Origin: Prevotella sp. CAG:485
GTDB taxonomy: Bacteria > Bacteroidota > Bacteroidia > Bacteroidales > Muribaculaceae
DNA length: 21,439 nucleotides
Direction: 5' to 3'
NCBI GenBank assembly: GCA_000437495.1
Contig: FR897877.1
Coordinates: forward strand, 1 to 21,439
Part shown: positions 8,691 to 16,067 of the stretch, piece after piece
How positions within the stretch are numbered: the stretch's first letter is position 1
Layout: the number at the start of each line of letters is the position of its first letter
Made by a program: the position numbers and the translations under genes
The notes under the pieces: model-generated
Told to the model about the DNA's origin: nothing
Database searches by the model: none
The model's input: the letters and a program-made list of their open reading frames with translations, nothing else

Positions 8691-10073
8691 TTATTCGCCC
8701 TTCATGAAGTGGTGATAGCCGTTTTGCTTCTTCCATGCTCCGCGAGTGAAGTCGGGAACCTCTACCGGAGCTGAACCGTTGGCTATTGAGATGCGGGAAA
8801 GCTCGCCTAAGCACGACCATTCGGCAGCATCATAAACATCCTGGTCAAGAGGCAGACCGTTGAGCAGGCAATATACCAGTCGGTAATCCATGATGTAATC
8901 CATGCCGCCATGGCCGCCAACCTTCTTGGCCATCTCCTCAGTCTCAACCTGAATGGGATGTTTGTATTCTTTCATCAGAGCCTCCTTTACGTCGTTAGGC
9001 ACGAAGCTATGCATGGAAAGGTCCTCGTGGTTAGGCATACCCTCAAAAGGCTTCACCTCGCGGAAGCAATAACCCGATACGGGATATTTGTTGGCGAAAC
9101 CTTCGGTGCCTGTCAGCTGATACATACGCGAGTAAGGACGGGGATTCATCACATCGTGCTGAATGTGCATGGTCTGACCTGTGGCTGTCTGAATCATCGT
9201 CATTGTGTGGTCGGCATTCTGGAACTCCGGACATTTGCGACCCTGTTTCTGCTCAACGAGTTTCGGACCGGTAAGGGCTTTTGAATCCATCGACACCAGA
9301 TAAGTCATGCGGTTGCCACGGTGCAGATTTACCAACTGAGCTGCCGGACCCATGCCGTGAGTGGCATATACATCGCCGCGATTTTTCTCGTTGAAGTCCA
9401 GACGCCAGTTGCCCTCATACTCATCCCAGAAGGGTTCGAGGTTATGAATGTAGCTGCCTTCTACATGAAGGATGTCGCCGAAGAGTCCTTTCTGAGCCAT
9501 ATTAAGAGTGGTCAGCTCGAAGTTGTCGTACACACAGTTTTCCAACATCATGCAGTGCTTGCGGGTCTTCTCGGCGGTGTTGACAAGCTGCCAACATTCG
9601 TCAAGGTTCATTGCTGCCGGCACTTCTATGGCCACATGCTTGCCATGCTCCATGGCATAAACGGCCATAGGAACGTGGTTTTTCCAGTCGGTAGCGATGT
9701 ATACCAAATCAATGTCGGGGCGCTCACAGAGCTGTTTCCAGCCCTCTTCGCCGCTATATTCGGCGGCTGCAGGACGGCCGGCATCTTTGAGATATTTTTG
9801 CGGTTTGGCCAGGCGGTCAGCGTGTTTGTCGCAGATGGCCTTTATTGATGTACGCGGAATATTTGTCCAGCGATAAACAGCGCCGGGACCACGCATACCC
9901 ATGCCGATGAAGCCTACTCTTACAGAGTCCATCGGGGCGGTGCGGAAATTAACCATGTCTGTGGCTCCCTTAGGACGCGGAGGCACAGCTGTCTTTATCG
10001 GCTTAGATGTCTGGCCGATTGCTGCCAAAGCCCAAACCAACAAAGCGATTGTCAGTGCAAAAATTCGTTTCAT
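8691..10073 (-). CDS. GH109-type glycosidase, probable alpha-N-acetylgalactosaminidase (Gfo/Idh/MocA fold)
   Basis: This 460-residue secreted enzyme has a signal peptide at residues 1-20 (RIFALTIALLVWALAAIG). It has the nucleotide-binding motif GFIGMGMRGPG (54-64), then EVP (150-152) in place of the EKP of ordinary Gfo/Idh/MocA dehydrogenases. It also has NCVYDNFEL (179-187), the Tyr-x-x-His pair in VYATHGMGP (Tyr236, His239) and a C-terminal GGHGGMDYIMDYRL (387-400). These are hallmarks of glycoside hydrolase family 109, which cleaves alpha-linked GalNAc by an NAD-dependent redox mechanism with tightly bound cofactor. Substrates in the family include the blood-group A antigen and mucin-type GalNAc ends. 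The gene lies 20 nt downstream of a hexosamine-kinase-like gene, consistent with shared transcription and GalNAc salvage. A plain oxidoreductase is the alternative, but the EVP and YxxH motifs argue for GH109. Confidence 0.87.
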   Translation of the reverse strand: MKRIFALTIALLVWALAAIGQTSKPIKTAVPPRPKGATDMVNFRTAPMDSVRVGFIGMGMRGPGAVYRWTNIPRTSIKAICDKHADRLAKPQKYLKDAGRPAAAEYSGEEGWKQLCERPDIDLVYIATDWKNHVPMAVYAMEHGKHVAIEVPAAMNLDECWQLVNTAEKTRKHCMMLENCVYDNFELTTLNMAQKGLFGDILHVEGSYIHNLEPFWDEYEGNWRLDFNEKNRGDVYATHGMGPAAQLVNLHRGNRMTYLVSMDSKALTGPKLVEQKQGRKCPEFQNADHTMTMIQTATGQTMHIQHDVMNPRPYSRMYQLTGTEGFANKYPVSGYCFREVKPFEGMPNHEDLSMHSFVPNDVKEALMKEYKHPIQVETEEMAKKVGGHGGMDYIMDYRLVYCLLNGLPLDQDVYDAAEWSCLGELSRISIANGSAPVEVPDFTRGAWKKQNGYHHFMKGE

Positions 10074-10077
10074 GTAT

Positions 10078-10102
10078 GTGTTAAAGTTTTGTGTTAAAGT
10101 TT
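10078..10102. repeat. 12-bp tandem duplication across the kinase stop codon
   Basis: GTGTTAAAGTTT occurs perfectly at 10078-10089 and 10091-10102 (period 13). On the minus strand the first-read copy contains the kinase stop codon and the second forms the leader of the GH109 gene. The whole 20-nt intergenic spacer is essentially the duplicated segment. Confidence 0.85.
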
Positions 10103-11188
10103 ATAGTTGTCGATGTATTGCTTCATCTCATCGAGATGTGCATCTATGCTGTGTAGCAGAGCTAACTGAGCTTTGGTCCTCACCAGATTATGCTCAGGAT
10201 ATGCCGTCTTGTAATACGTGTCGCCATTGAGATAATCGGTAAGGAAGCGCACAGTCTGCATATACGTCAGCATCTGAGCGCCAAAAGGCAGCAGACTCCT
10301 CTCAAGAGGGGAGAGGAAGGTGGCACCTTTCAAATATCCCTTGGCAAAAGATTTGAAGACGTCCATATTAACGCCAACTCGTTCAACGTCAGGGTCATCC
10401 TCGGCACCGGTGTTGGCTGCCGTGCGGATAAAATCGCCGAAATCGCTCAGAACGAATCCCGGCATAGTGGTATCGAGGTCAATCACACACAGCACCTCAC
10501 CGCTTTTGTCAAAGAGTATGTTGTTGAGCTTAGTGTCGCAATGAGCTATGCGCTTAGGCAATTTACCCTCTTGGTAAAGCCTCTCGGCAGCCGTCATTTC
10601 CGAGGCTCTTTGCAGCAGCTCATCCACTATCGGCTGCACGTTTGCCAACCGTTTTTCCGAGTCGGCAGCCACAGCATCTTCGAGTTGCTTTATGCGGAAG
10701 GAGACGTAGTGGAAATCTTTTATCGTTTCCTGAAGCTCGGGAGCATCAGCTCGCGACATCATATTATGAAAATCGGCAAAGGCATATCCGGTAACCTCCG
10801 CCATCTCATCCGTCAAGTTCGTACGCGTAACTGAGTCGGCTATATAGCGGGTCATACGCCAGGCCTCCCCGTCATTTTCAATCCACAGGCATCCGTCTGA
10901 TACCTTAACAGGCGTAAGAACTTTTTTGTCTATGTTCTCAACACCCTTGTCTTCCAGGCACTTACGGATGTGTGAGGTAATCTTTACCAGATTCGTCTGC
11001 AGAGCATCAATATCAGGGAAGACAGCGCGGTTAATGCGTTGCAACACATATCTTTCGCCGCCGTCGGCTGCTACAAGGTATGTGTCATTTATAAGACCGT
11101 CGCCCAGAGGTTTTACCTCCTTGACTTTGCCTTCTATTGCAAATTGCTGAGCTAATGACTCAAGGCTTTTGTTTGTCTCTGCATTCAT
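10094..11188 (-). CDS. Phosphotransferase of the aminoglycoside-kinase-like fold, probable N-acetylhexosamine 1-kinase
   Basis: This 364-residue cytoplasmic kinase has an N-terminal nucleotide-binding lobe with LGDGLINDTYLV (28-39) and RYVLQRIN (46-53). The catalytic loop is HCDTKLNNILFD (216-227; base Asp218, Asn223) and the metal-binding motif is VIDLDT (235-240). This arrangement and length match the NahK-like branch of the APH family, which phosphorylates GalNAc or GlcNAc at C1 in salvage pathways. The gene is first in a unit with the GH109 glycosidase, which fits: the glycosidase frees GalNAc and the kinase traps it as GalNAc-1-phosphate. Homoserine kinase, choline kinase or another sugar kinase of the same fold is possible; the neighbour is the main argument for hexosamine. 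The ATG at 11188 is only 4 nt from a promoter-like element, so the message may be nearly leaderless. Confidence 0.72.
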   Translation of the reverse strand: MNAETNKSLESLAQQFAIEGKVKEVKPLGDGLINDTYLVAADGGERYVLQRINRAVFPDIDALQTNLVKITSHIRKCLEDKGVENIDKKVLTPVKVSDGCLWIENDGEAWRMTRYIADSVTRTNLTDEMAEVTGYAFADFHNMMSRADAPELQETIKDFHYVSFRIKQLEDAVAADSEKRLANVQPIVDELLQRASEMTAAERLYQEGKLPKRIAHCDTKLNNILFDKSGEVLCVIDLDTTMPGFVLSDFGDFIRTAANTGAEDDPDVERVGVNMDVFKSFAKGYLKGATFLSPLERSLLPFGAQMLTYMQTVRFLTDYLNGDTYYKTAYPEHNLVRTKAQLALLHSIDAHLDEMKQYIDNYKL

Positions 11189-11192
11189 GACG

Positions 11193-11200
11193 CAAATTTA
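11193..11200 (-). promoter_or_regulatory. Putative -7 promoter element for the kinase-GH109 operon
   Basis: On the minus strand this reads TAAATTTG, an exact match to TAnnTTTG, but no TTTG -33 box lies 19-20 nt upstream. It ends 4 nt before the ATG at 11188 and lies just beyond the terminator of the preceding operon, as an independent promoter should. Transcription from it would start at or almost at the start codon. Confidence 0.45.
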
Positions 11201-11230
11201 ATAAAATTTTTTCACTTCGCTCCCCTCAAT

Positions 11231-11273
11231 AAAAAAGAGAATGTATCAGGCTGAAAAAGCTTGATACACTCTC
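11231..11273 (-). terminator. Intrinsic terminator of the crotonase-hydroxybutyryl-CoA dehydrogenase operon
   Basis: The arms 11237-11251 and 11259-11273 form a 15-bp stem with one A-C mismatch and one G-U wobble around a 7-nt loop. On the minus strand the stem is followed by TTTTTTAT. It lies 51 nt beyond the stop codon at 11325 and before the kinase gene, so it isolates the two minus-strand operons. Confidence 0.9.
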
Positions 11274-11324
11274 GTTATTCGGATTCAGGCTGCGTTACTT
11301 ACGCAAGTTATTCGGGGGCCGAAA

Positions 11325-12170
11325 TTACTTGGAATAGTCGTAGAAGCCGCGACCGGTTTTGCGACCAAGCAGGTTGGCGCGTACCATTTTGCGCAACAGG
11401 GGATGGGGGCGATATTTGGAATCGCCGAACTCAGTGTAGAGCACTTCCATGATGGCCAGACAAACATCAAGGCCGATAAGGTCTGCCAAAGCCAGCGGCC
11501 CCATGGGATGGTTGGCACCAAGCTTCATGGCTTCGTCAATGTCTTCGCGGGTAGCCACTCCGTCGGCGAGAATGCCGACACCCTCGTTAATCATGGGAAT
11601 CAGTATGCGGTTAACCACGAAACCGGGAGCCTCGTTTACGCTTACCGGGATCTTGCCTACCTCGCGGGCAATCTCCATTGCCTTGTCATGAACTGCGGGG
11701 TCAGTGAGCTGACCGCTGATAACCTCTACGAGCTTCATCATAGGCACGGGATTGAAGAAGTGAAGACCTATGACACGCTCCGGACGCGATGTGGCGGCGC
11801 CAATCTCTGTGATGGACAGCGACGATGTGTTGGTGGCAAGAATAGCCTCCGGTTTGCAAACCTCGTCAAGGGTTTTGAAGATTTCCTTCTTCAGCGGCAT
11901 TTGCTCTGCCACAACCTCGATTATCAGGTCAGAGTCGCGCAGGTCATTAAAGTCCATAGTGTCGACGATACGGGCTTCTATGGCTTTCTGCGTTTCTTCG
12001 TCCATTTTGCCTTTGCTGACCATGCGGCCCAGGCTCTTGCTTATGTTTTTGTGAGCACGTTGAAGCGATGCTTCCGAACGACCCTTAAGAAGTACATCAT
12101 GACCTGCCTGAGCAAACGTTTGTGCTATACCGTTGCCCATGGTGCCGGTGCCTACTACGCAAACTTTCAT
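11325..12170 (-). CDS. hbd: 3-hydroxybutyryl-CoA dehydrogenase
   Basis: This 281-residue cytoplasmic enzyme interconverts acetoacetyl-CoA and 3-hydroxybutyryl-CoA with NAD(P)H. The dinucleotide motif GTGTMGNG is at residues 7-14, and the family signature LHFFNPVPMMKLVEVI is at 136-151 with catalytic His137. NTSSLSI lies at 114-120 and the helical C-terminal dimer domain carries APGFVVNRIL (181-190). The length is that of short single-domain clostridial-type enzymes, not the fused FadB/FadJ type. It follows the crotonase gene after 29 nt, giving two consecutive reversible steps between acetoacetyl-CoA and crotonyl-CoA. No thiolase, butyryl-CoA dehydrogenase or CoA-transferase gene is visible, so the direction and end product (butyrate, 4-hydroxybutyrate metabolism or acyl degradation) are not shown here. 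Confidence 0.93.
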   Translation of the reverse strand: MKVCVVGTGTMGNGIAQTFAQAGHDVLLKGRSEASLQRAHKNISKSLGRMVSKGKMDEETQKAIEARIVDTMDFNDLRDSDLIIEVVAEQMPLKKEIFKTLDEVCKPEAILATNTSSLSITEIGAATSRPERVIGLHFFNPVPMMKLVEVISGQLTDPAVHDKAMEIAREVGKIPVSVNEAPGFVVNRILIPMINEGVGILADGVATREDIDEAMKLGANHPMGPLALADLIGLDVCLAIMEVLYTEFGDSKYRPHPLLRKMVRANLLGRKTGRGFYDYSK

Positions 12171-12199
12171 AGTGTATGTATATGTGTTGGTTTTTGGAT

Positions 12200-12961
12200 T
12201 TACTTTTTATTCAGGAAAGCCGTCATGCGCTGTTTCTGCTCCTCTGTGGAGAAGCAGAGAGCGAAGAGGTTATTCTCTATGCCGATAGCCGTGTCGATGT
12301 CTGTCTGCATTCCGGCGTCGATGGCTTTCTTAGCTAAAGCCACAGCCTGACGGGGCTGCAGGGCAATCTTCTCAGCCATTGCTAAGGCCTCATCAATAAG
12401 GGCTTCCGGCTCCGTAACGCCGTTTACCAGGCCTATGCGCAAAGCCTCGTCAGCCTTGATAATCTCGCCGGTGTAAATGAGTTCTTTGGCTTTTGCCGGA
12501 CCGACAAGACGCGGCAGGCGCTGAGTGCCGCTGAAACCGGGTATGATGCCCAGACCCGTTTCCGGCTGTCCGAACTTGGCTTTGGCCGAGGCAAGACGGA
12601 TGTCGCAAGCCATTGCCAGCTCACATCCTCCGCCTAAAGCAAAGCCGTTGACTGCCGCGATAACGGGGAAAGGAAGCTGCTCTATGGCACGGAAAACAGA
12701 TGCTCCCAAGCGGCCGAATTCCAGACCATCAATGGGATTCTTCGACACCATTTCCGATATGTCGGCACCTGCCACAAAGGCGCGTCCTTCGCCGGTGAGG
12801 ACAAGGACTTTTACCGATTCATTCGTCCTGAGATCCTCTACCACGGCGGCGAGTTCGCCTAAAACAGCCGTGTCAAGAGCATTGAGCGATGCAGGTTTGT
12901 TTATGGTAAGGAGATACACACCTTCGCGTGCCTCCTCTATTTTGAGGTAATTCAATGTCAT
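12200..12961 (-). CDS. crt: Enoyl-CoA hydratase / crotonase
   Basis: This 253-residue member of the crotonase superfamily hydrates short-chain enoyl-CoA, most likely crotonyl-CoA to 3-hydroxybutyryl-CoA given its neighbour. It has the oxyanion-hole segments AFVAGADISEM (61-71) and NGFALGGGCELAMACD (105-120). Both catalytic glutamates of true hydratases are present: Glu114 in GGGCELAMA and Glu134 in FGQPETGLGIIPG. It is the first gene of a two-gene operon, with a well-formed promoter 27 nt upstream of its start. The leader has no Shine-Dalgarno sequence. Short-chain specificity is inferred from context; crotonase paralogues of other pathways often lack one of the two glutamates. Confidence 0.92.
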   Translation of the reverse strand: MTLNYLKIEEAREGVYLLTINKPASLNALDTAVLGELAAVVEDLRTNESVKVLVLTGEGRAFVAGADISEMVSKNPIDGLEFGRLGASVFRAIEQLPFPVIAAVNGFALGGGCELAMACDIRLASAKAKFGQPETGLGIIPGFSGTQRLPRLVGPAKAKELIYTGEIIKADEALRIGLVNGVTEPEALIDEALAMAEKIALQPRQAVALAKKAIDAGMQTDIDTAIGIENNLFALCFSTEEQKQRMTAFLNKK

Positions 12962-12987
12962 GGTAAAAAAGAGTGTTTAAGGTTGTG

Positions 12988-13018
12988 CAAATTTATAAAG
13001 AAATATCTGTATGGCAAA
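12988..13018 (-). promoter_or_regulatory. Bacteroidetes-type promoter for the crotonase-dehydrogenase operon
   Basis: On the minus strand a TTTG -33 box (13015-13018) is separated by 19 nt from TAAATTTG (12988-12995), matching the consensus TTTG-N19-TAnnTTTG. The predicted leader before the crotonase ATG at 12961 is roughly 20 nt. The element lies in the 88-nt region shared with the divergent gene starting at 13050, where the plus strand has only a near match (TATATTTTC). Confidence 0.75.
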
Positions 13019-13049
13019 ATATATTTTCCAAAAATTGCGTTAACAACTC

Positions 13050-13664
13050 ATGAAAAAGCTCTTACTCATTTTTGTTTTCGTACTATCTTTTCAGCTAAGC
13101 ACAGCCTCAACTCCCGAGGCTATACGTTTTGCGCTGCTGACAGAAACTGGCACATATCACGAGAGCCGTTTGTGTGATGTCTACAAGAACTTCTTTCAGG
13201 ATAATTTCGGACCGGGACATATACTCGCCGACACCACCCGCGCAGTCGCATATCTTCGCAGCGAACTAACTGAGAGCAAAAGTTTTCCCGGACCTTTGTA
13301 TGAGCCAACGGGCGCCGATGGCAACTTTATCCGCGTCAACATCGGCCTTATAAGCGATGGCACAATCCCTTTCCCGGTTTATTTTGATGCCTTTGTGCGC
13401 AGCGTTCAGAACATAAAAGCCTCCTCGGCCGACCAATGGCGCAATTATTGGAAAGAGGTAGTGAAGGAAATCAACAATCTGCATCTGAAATTCCCGAACC
13501 AGCAAGCTGATAGCATTATGATTGCCGAGAAGCTCAAAAGCGGGAATTTTGTAGTGCATCACAGCAAGGAATTTAACAACGCTTATAATTTTCATTACCG
13601 CATCATCAGCCGTGAAATATTCGTCAACGAGCTTCTTCCGTTGATAAGTCTTCAAAACAAATAA
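13050..13664 (+). CDS. Secreted protein of unknown function
   Basis: This 204-residue protein begins with a clear signal peptide (KKLLLIFVFVLSFQLSTA, probable cleavage after Ala19) and no lipobox. I do not recognise the mature part. It looks like a small mixed alpha/beta domain with SDGTIPFPVYFDAFVRSVQN near residues 102-121, a Trp/Lys-rich helix around 128-145, and LKSGNFVVHHSKEFNNAYNF at 161-180. It has one cysteine (about residue 42) and no sorting domain or membrane segment beyond the signal. It starts 88 nt from the divergent crotonase gene and ends 112 nt before ftsY, with no strong hairpin between them. Coding status is supported by the signal peptide and by codon usage similar to its neighbours. 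Confidence 0.75.
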   Translation: MKKLLLIFVFVLSFQLSTASTPEAIRFALLTETGTYHESRLCDVYKNFFQDNFGPGHILADTTRAVAYLRSELTESKSFPGPLYEPTGADGNFIRVNIGLISDGTIPFPVYFDAFVRSVQNIKASSADQWRNYWKEVVKEINNLHLKFPNQQADSIMIAEKLKSGNFVVHHSKEFNNAYNFHYRIISREIFVNELLPLISLQNK

Positions 13665-13715
13665 GAAAATAATGTTTAGTGGGTCCAATATAGGGCATTA
13701 TTGACGAAAATGTAT

Positions 13716-13723
13716 TAATTTTG
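13716..13723 (+). promoter_or_regulatory. Putative -7 promoter element for ftsY-rimO-menF
   Basis: TAATTTTG, followed by CG, is an exact TAnnTTTG match 53 nt upstream of the ftsY ATG. No TTTG is present at the ideal -33 spacing, so the call rests on the -7 element and the position. The leader carries AGAAGGAACACAGG, the only purine-rich Shine-Dalgarno-like stretch noticed near a start in the window. Confidence 0.55.
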
Positions 13724-13776
13724 CGGAGAAATTTGTAGATTTCAGAAAAGAGAAGGAACACAGGAAAAAATAATAT

Positions 13777-14766
13777 ATGGCTTTTTTCAAAAAACTGTTT
13801 AACCGAGATAAGCAGGAGAAGCAAGAGCGGCTTGACGCCGGCATGGAACGTACGCGCAAAGGCGTATGGAGCAAGATTTCGCGCGCCATTGCCGGAAAGA
13901 GCAAAATTGATGAGGATGTGCTCGACAATCTTGAAGAGGCCTTCATCACCAGTGATGTCGGTGTCGACACTACAATGCGTATTCTCGACCGCATTCGCCA
14001 GCGTGTGGAGCGCGACAAATACACTTCTTCGCAAGAACTTGACCAGTATCTGTGCGAGGAAATCAGCGCTTTGCTGGCGGAGAACTCGGTTAATAAAGAA
14101 ACTGCCGATGCACAGGATGGGTTTACCGTGCCTGAGGAGGGTCGTCCGTACGTGATAATGGTAGTCGGCGTCAACGGCGTGGGCAAAACCACAACCATTG
14201 GCAAACTGGCCTGGCAATACAAACAGGCAGGCTATAAAGTTGTGCTCGGAGCAGCCGATACCTTCCGCGCCGCCGCCATTGACCAGTTAGAGATATGGGG
14301 ACAGCGCGTTGACGTGCCGGTGATTAAACAGCAAATGGGCAGCGACCCGGCTGCCGTGGCTCTCGATACGCTGCAATATGCCAAAGCCAAAGGTGCCGAT
14401 GTGGTGATTATCGACACGGCCGGCCGTCTGCACACCAAAACGGGTCTGATGGATGAGCTGGGCAAGATAAAAAGGGTGATGAAGAAGGTCGTACCGGACG
14501 CGCCTCAGGAGATTCTGCTTGTGTTGGATGGCAGCACAGGTCAGAATGCTTACGAACAGGCCAAGCGCTTCACCGAGGCAACCGATGTCAACGAACTGGC
14601 CATCACCAAGCTCGACGGTACTGCCAAAGGTGGTGTGGTGATTGGCATCAGCGACCAGTTCAAGATTCCCGTGAAGTACATCGGCATAGGCGAGGGTATG
14701 GAAGACCTTCAGCTCTTCAATGCTTTTGAATTTGTGCGCAGTCTGTTCGGCAGCACGGCAAAATGA
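13777..14766 (+). CDS. ftsY: Signal recognition particle receptor FtsY
   Basis: This 329-residue SRP-family GTPase docks SRP-ribosome complexes at the inner membrane for co-translational insertion. It has a short basic amphipathic N-terminus (AFFKKLFNRDKQEKQER) instead of the long acidic A domain of E. coli FtsY, then the N domain (about 20-105). The G domain contains the P-loop GVNGVGKTTT (131-140), DTFRAAAIDQLEIW (161-174), DTAGR (213-217), TKLDGTAKGG (277-286) and the closing GIGE (303-306). DTFRAAA and the KGG segment distinguish SRP-type GTPases. The length is normal for Bacteroidetes. Its stop codon overlaps the rimO start in ATGA, so the two are translationally coupled. Confidence 0.97.
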   Translation: MAFFKKLFNRDKQEKQERLDAGMERTRKGVWSKISRAIAGKSKIDEDVLDNLEEAFITSDVGVDTTMRILDRIRQRVERDKYTSSQELDQYLCEEISALLAENSVNKETADAQDGFTVPEEGRPYVIMVVGVNGVGKTTTIGKLAWQYKQAGYKVVLGAADTFRAAAIDQLEIWGQRVDVPVIKQQMGSDPAAVALDTLQYAKAKGADVVIIDTAGRLHTKTGLMDELGKIKRVMKKVVPDAPQEILLVLDGSTGQNAYEQAKRFTEATDVNELAITKLDGTAKGGVVIGISDQFKIPVKYIGIGEGMEDLQLFNAFEFVRSLFGSTAK

Positions 14767-16067
14767 AACAGCGCATCGACATAATAACCATGGGCTGCTC
14801 AAAGAATCTTTTTGATTCCGAGCGGCTCATGAAGCGTTTGGAAGCACGTGGATATGCTCCCGTACACAACAGCTCGGATGTAACGGGTCCGGTGGTGGTT
14901 GTGAACACTTGCGGCTTCATTGCCGATGCAAAGCAGGAAAGCATCGACATGATTCTGGAGCTTGCTCAGGCCAAGGAAGAGGGGCGCATAGAGAAGCTCA
15001 TTGTGATGGGTTGTCTGAGTCAGCGTCACGGAGCCGAGCTGAAGCCGGAGATTCCGGAGGTTGATGCCTGGTACGGAAAGTTCGACTGGGACAATATGGT
15101 TGAGGCTCTGCCGGTAATTGCACAGCAGCCCACTCCCCGCATCTGGGAACGCAAGCTCACAACGCCTCCTTACAGCACCTTTATGAAAATTTCGGAAGGT
15201 TGCGACCGTATGTGTGCTTACTGCGCTATCCCCCTCATCACTGGCAGACACAGGTCGCGCTCCATGGAAGAGATTCTTGAGGAAACGCGCAGTCTGGCGG
15301 CCAAGGGTGTGAAGGAGTTCAACGTCATAGCGCAGGATTTGTCAGACTATGGCAAAGACCGTTACGGAGAGTTGAAATTGCCGGAGCTGATTGAACGCAT
15401 GTCGGATATCAAAGGCGTTGACTGGATAAGACTGCATTACGCTTATCCCACCGATTTTCCCTGGGGCATAACCAAGGTGATGCGCGAACGTGAAAATGTT
15501 TGCAACTATCTTGATATGGCTTTGCAGCATATTTCCACTAACGTTTTGACAAATATGCGGCGCCATATCAATTCGCAGCAGACCTATGACATCATAGCCC
15601 GCTTGCGCGATGAAGTTCCGGGTCTGCGTCTCCGTACCACTCTTATGACAGGTTTCCCGGGAGAAGGGGAGAAGGAGTTTGCCGAATTGGTGGAGTTCGT
15701 TGATAAAGTGCGTTTTGACCGCCTCGGAGGTTTTGCCTATTGCGAAGAAGATGACACATACGCGGCACGTCATCTCAAAGATGTTATCCCGCAGGAGGTG
15801 AAGGAGGAGCGACTGCAGATTATAATGGAGCATCAGGAAGAAATAAGTCGTGAACTGCACCAAAAGCTGGTTGGAGAGACGGTGAAAGTACTGATTGACG
15901 AGAACAATGACGGAGAACTGATTGGCCGCACTCAGTGGGATAGCCCGGAAGTAGACCCGCAGGTCATTGTTTCTGCCTCCGAAAAAAGCAAAGAGATAAA
16001 GCCGGGCGATTTCGTGGATGTAAAAATTGCAAGTGCTGACGCATACGAGTTATATGGCAGAATATAG
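14763..16067 (+). CDS. rimO: Ribosomal protein S12 methylthiotransferase RimO
   Basis: This 434-residue radical-SAM enzyme adds a methylthio group to a conserved aspartate of ribosomal protein S12. The N-terminal methylthiotransferase domain has its three cluster cysteines in MGCSKN (Cys12), NTCGF (Cys50) and MGCLSQ (Cys84). The radical-SAM cluster is CDRMCAYC (Cys147, Cys151, Cys154), followed by AIPLITGRHRSRSMEEI. The C-terminal 65 residues or so form a TRAM domain. The MGCSKN-LFDSERL start and the ITGRHRSR segment favour RimO over the related tRNA enzyme MiaB. It overlaps ftsY by 4 nt and the next gene by 14 nt, so three genes share one transcript. Confidence 0.96.
   Translation: MKQRIDIITMGCSKNLFDSERLMKRLEARGYAPVHNSSDVTGPVVVVNTCGFIADAKQESIDMILELAQAKEEGRIEKLIVMGCLSQRHGAELKPEIPEVDAWYGKFDWDNMVEALPVIAQQPTPRIWERKLTTPPYSTFMKISEGCDRMCAYCAIPLITGRHRSRSMEEILEETRSLAAKGVKEFNVIAQDLSDYGKDRYGELKLPELIERMSDIKGVDWIRLHYAYPTDFPWGITKVMRERENVCNYLDMALQHISTNVLTNMRRHINSQQTYDIIARLRDEVPGLRLRTTLMTGFPGEGEKEFAELVEFVDKVRFDRLGGFAYCEEDDTYAARHLKDVIPQEVKEERLQIIMEHQEEISRELHQKLVGETVKVLIDENNDGELIGRTQWDSPEVDPQVIVSASEKSKEIKPGDFVDVKIASADAYELYGRI

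Noticed and set aside
11403..12350. 315-codon plus-strand open frame opposite hbd and the end of crt
   Set aside because: It is antisense to two well-supported enzymes and has Cys/His-rich composition typical of antisense translation.
13668..13702. Inverted repeat AATAATG / CATTATT after the unknown secreted protein
   Set aside because: The 7-bp stem is AT-only except one pair, the loop is 21 nt and no T tract follows, so it is not a convincing terminator.
13624..14217. 197-codon minus-strand open frame opposite the start of ftsY
   Set aside because: It runs antisense across the ftsY N-terminal and P-loop region and its promoter, and its translation shows no domain.
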